This document shows positions 5,088 through 5,620 of a DNA stretch of 5,620 nucleotides, piece by piece. Origin of the DNA: Nitrospira sp. (GTDB lineage: Bacteria > Nitrospirota > Nitrospiria > Nitrospirales > Nitrospiraceae); NCBI GenBank assembly GCA_025935475.1, contig JAICVE010000208.1:1-5620 (forward strand), in the 5' to 3' direction. The notes under the pieces are model-generated. The model saw only the letters and a list, made by a program, of their open reading frames with translations, did no database searches and was not told the origin of the DNA. The position numbers were made by a program, and so were the translations under genes. Every line of letters begins with the position of its first letter. Positions within the stretch are counted from its first letter, which is position 1.

Positions 5088-5620
5088 ATGAAGAGTGCGT
5101 TATCCATCGTATTTGGCGTGGCAGCCGTCGCGTTCGTCGCGGCACCTGTCACCTCCTTTGCAGGCGGGACGATCGCCGGCAAAGTCACCTACGCGGGGAA
5201 GGCTGAGAAGAAAGAGTTTTCCTTCGCGAAGTTTCCCAACCCGAAGTTCTGTCCGAAGAACCCCCACAAGGAACTCATGGATGGGGACAAGCGGTTTTTC
5301 CCCACGATTGAAGTCGGCAAGGATGGCGGGTTGAAGAACGCCGTCGTGGCGGTCGTGGATGTCGAAGACAAGGCCTTCATCGACGGCTACAAAGGGACGG
5401 AAGTCATCGCCGAATTCTGCGAATTTCTGCCGTATTCCGGCGTGGTGGTCAACACCAAGAACTTCCATGTGGAAAACCACGACTCCGATCCCGACGATCC
5501 CAAGTCCGTCCAGGGGGTGCTCCACAATCCTCACAGCTTCACCGTGAAGGGTTCCACCTCTGCGACCGGCTTCAACATCGGTCTCGCGAAGAAGGGTGAC
5601 AAGCTGGACAAGCCTGTCAC
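5088..5620 (+). CDS. Exported cupredoxin-family protein, third paralogue, 3' end outside window
   Basis: The frame is open from ATG 5088 to the window end (177 complete codons, no stop). The signal peptide is about 1-25 (MKSALSIVFGVAAVAFVAA, cleavage after SFA). The mature part shares the family layout with copies A and B, at much lower identity. It has a G-T-I-A-G-K-V opening, FPNPKFC with Cys55 (compare FPDPVYC), DGGLKNAVVAVVD (79-91, compare GGLKNAVVWL), and EFCEFLPYSGVVVN with Cys111 (compare DCRFLPFVTVV). A His-containing stretch NFHVENHDSDPDD (125-137) follows, where the first copper ligand lies in the others. His127 or His131 may be that ligand. The linker carries HNPHSF instead of FNTP. 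The expected Cys-x2-His-x2-Met segment would lie beyond base 5620, so copper binding cannot be confirmed. The role is inferred to be that of a periplasmic copper or electron-transfer protein. It probably forms its own transcription unit or starts a following operon. Confidence 0.75.
   Translation, partial: MKSALSIVFGVAAVAFVAAPVTSFAGGTIAGKVTYAGKAEKKEFSFAKFPNPKFCPKNPHKELMDGDKRFFPTIEVGKDGGLKNAVVAVVDVEDKAFIDGYKGTEVIAEFCEFLPYSGVVVNTKNFHVENHDSDPDDPKSVQGVLHNPHSFTVKGSTSATGFNIGLAKKGDKLDKPV

Noticed and set aside
5100..5534. Antisense open frame of 144 codons opposite the last gene
   Set aside because: The + strand has a perfect ribosome binding site, a signal peptide and family motifs. The antisense frame is a shadow.
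1..5620. CRISPR array, tRNA, rRNA, transposase or phage genes
   Set aside because: I saw no regularly spaced repeats, no tRNA-like cloverleaf or rRNA sequence, and no transposase or integrase motifs in any frame.

Overview
The window is a GC-rich bacterial segment with all genes on the + strand. It carries five secreted or periplasmic proteins plus the tail of a sixth gene that begins before base 1. The style fits a Nitrospira-type chromosome (phylum Nitrospirota): a MnxG-like multicopper oxidase tail, several exported type 1 copper proteins, and a long palindromic intergenic repeat of a kind I recall from Nitrospira genomes. The assignment is inference, because no marker gene is present.

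Layout. Bases 1-741 are the C-terminal 246 residues of a multicopper-oxidase-like protein. They are followed by two hairpins, the second a good intrinsic terminator. Bases 875-1783 and 1851-2777 encode two tandem, clearly duplicated, exported cupredoxins. Each has a complete type 1 copper ligand set (His, then Cys-x2-His-x2-Met) and a C-terminal carboxypeptidase-regulatory-like beta domain. A 121-bp imperfect palindromic repeat (2778-2898) fills almost the whole gap before the next gene. Bases 2902-3528 encode a LolA-like/DUF4412-like exported protein. It is followed almost without a gap by a 457-residue exported HEAT-repeat protein (3542-4915). After a 172-bp gap, a third and more distant relative of the cupredoxins starts at 5088 and runs off the end of the window.

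How they may work together. Every product appears to act outside the cytoplasm. The repeated occurrence of one copper-protein family around a multicopper-oxidase-like gene suggests a periplasmic copper-dependent electron-transfer or copper-handling module. The LolA-like and HEAT-repeat proteins could serve as a binding or assembly pair. No substrate or partner can be read from the sequence, so the pathway is unassigned. The most unusual points are the family expansion with its fused beta domain, the loss of recognisable copper ligands in the C-terminal oxidase domain, and the repeat placed three bases before a start codon that has no visible ribosome binding site.
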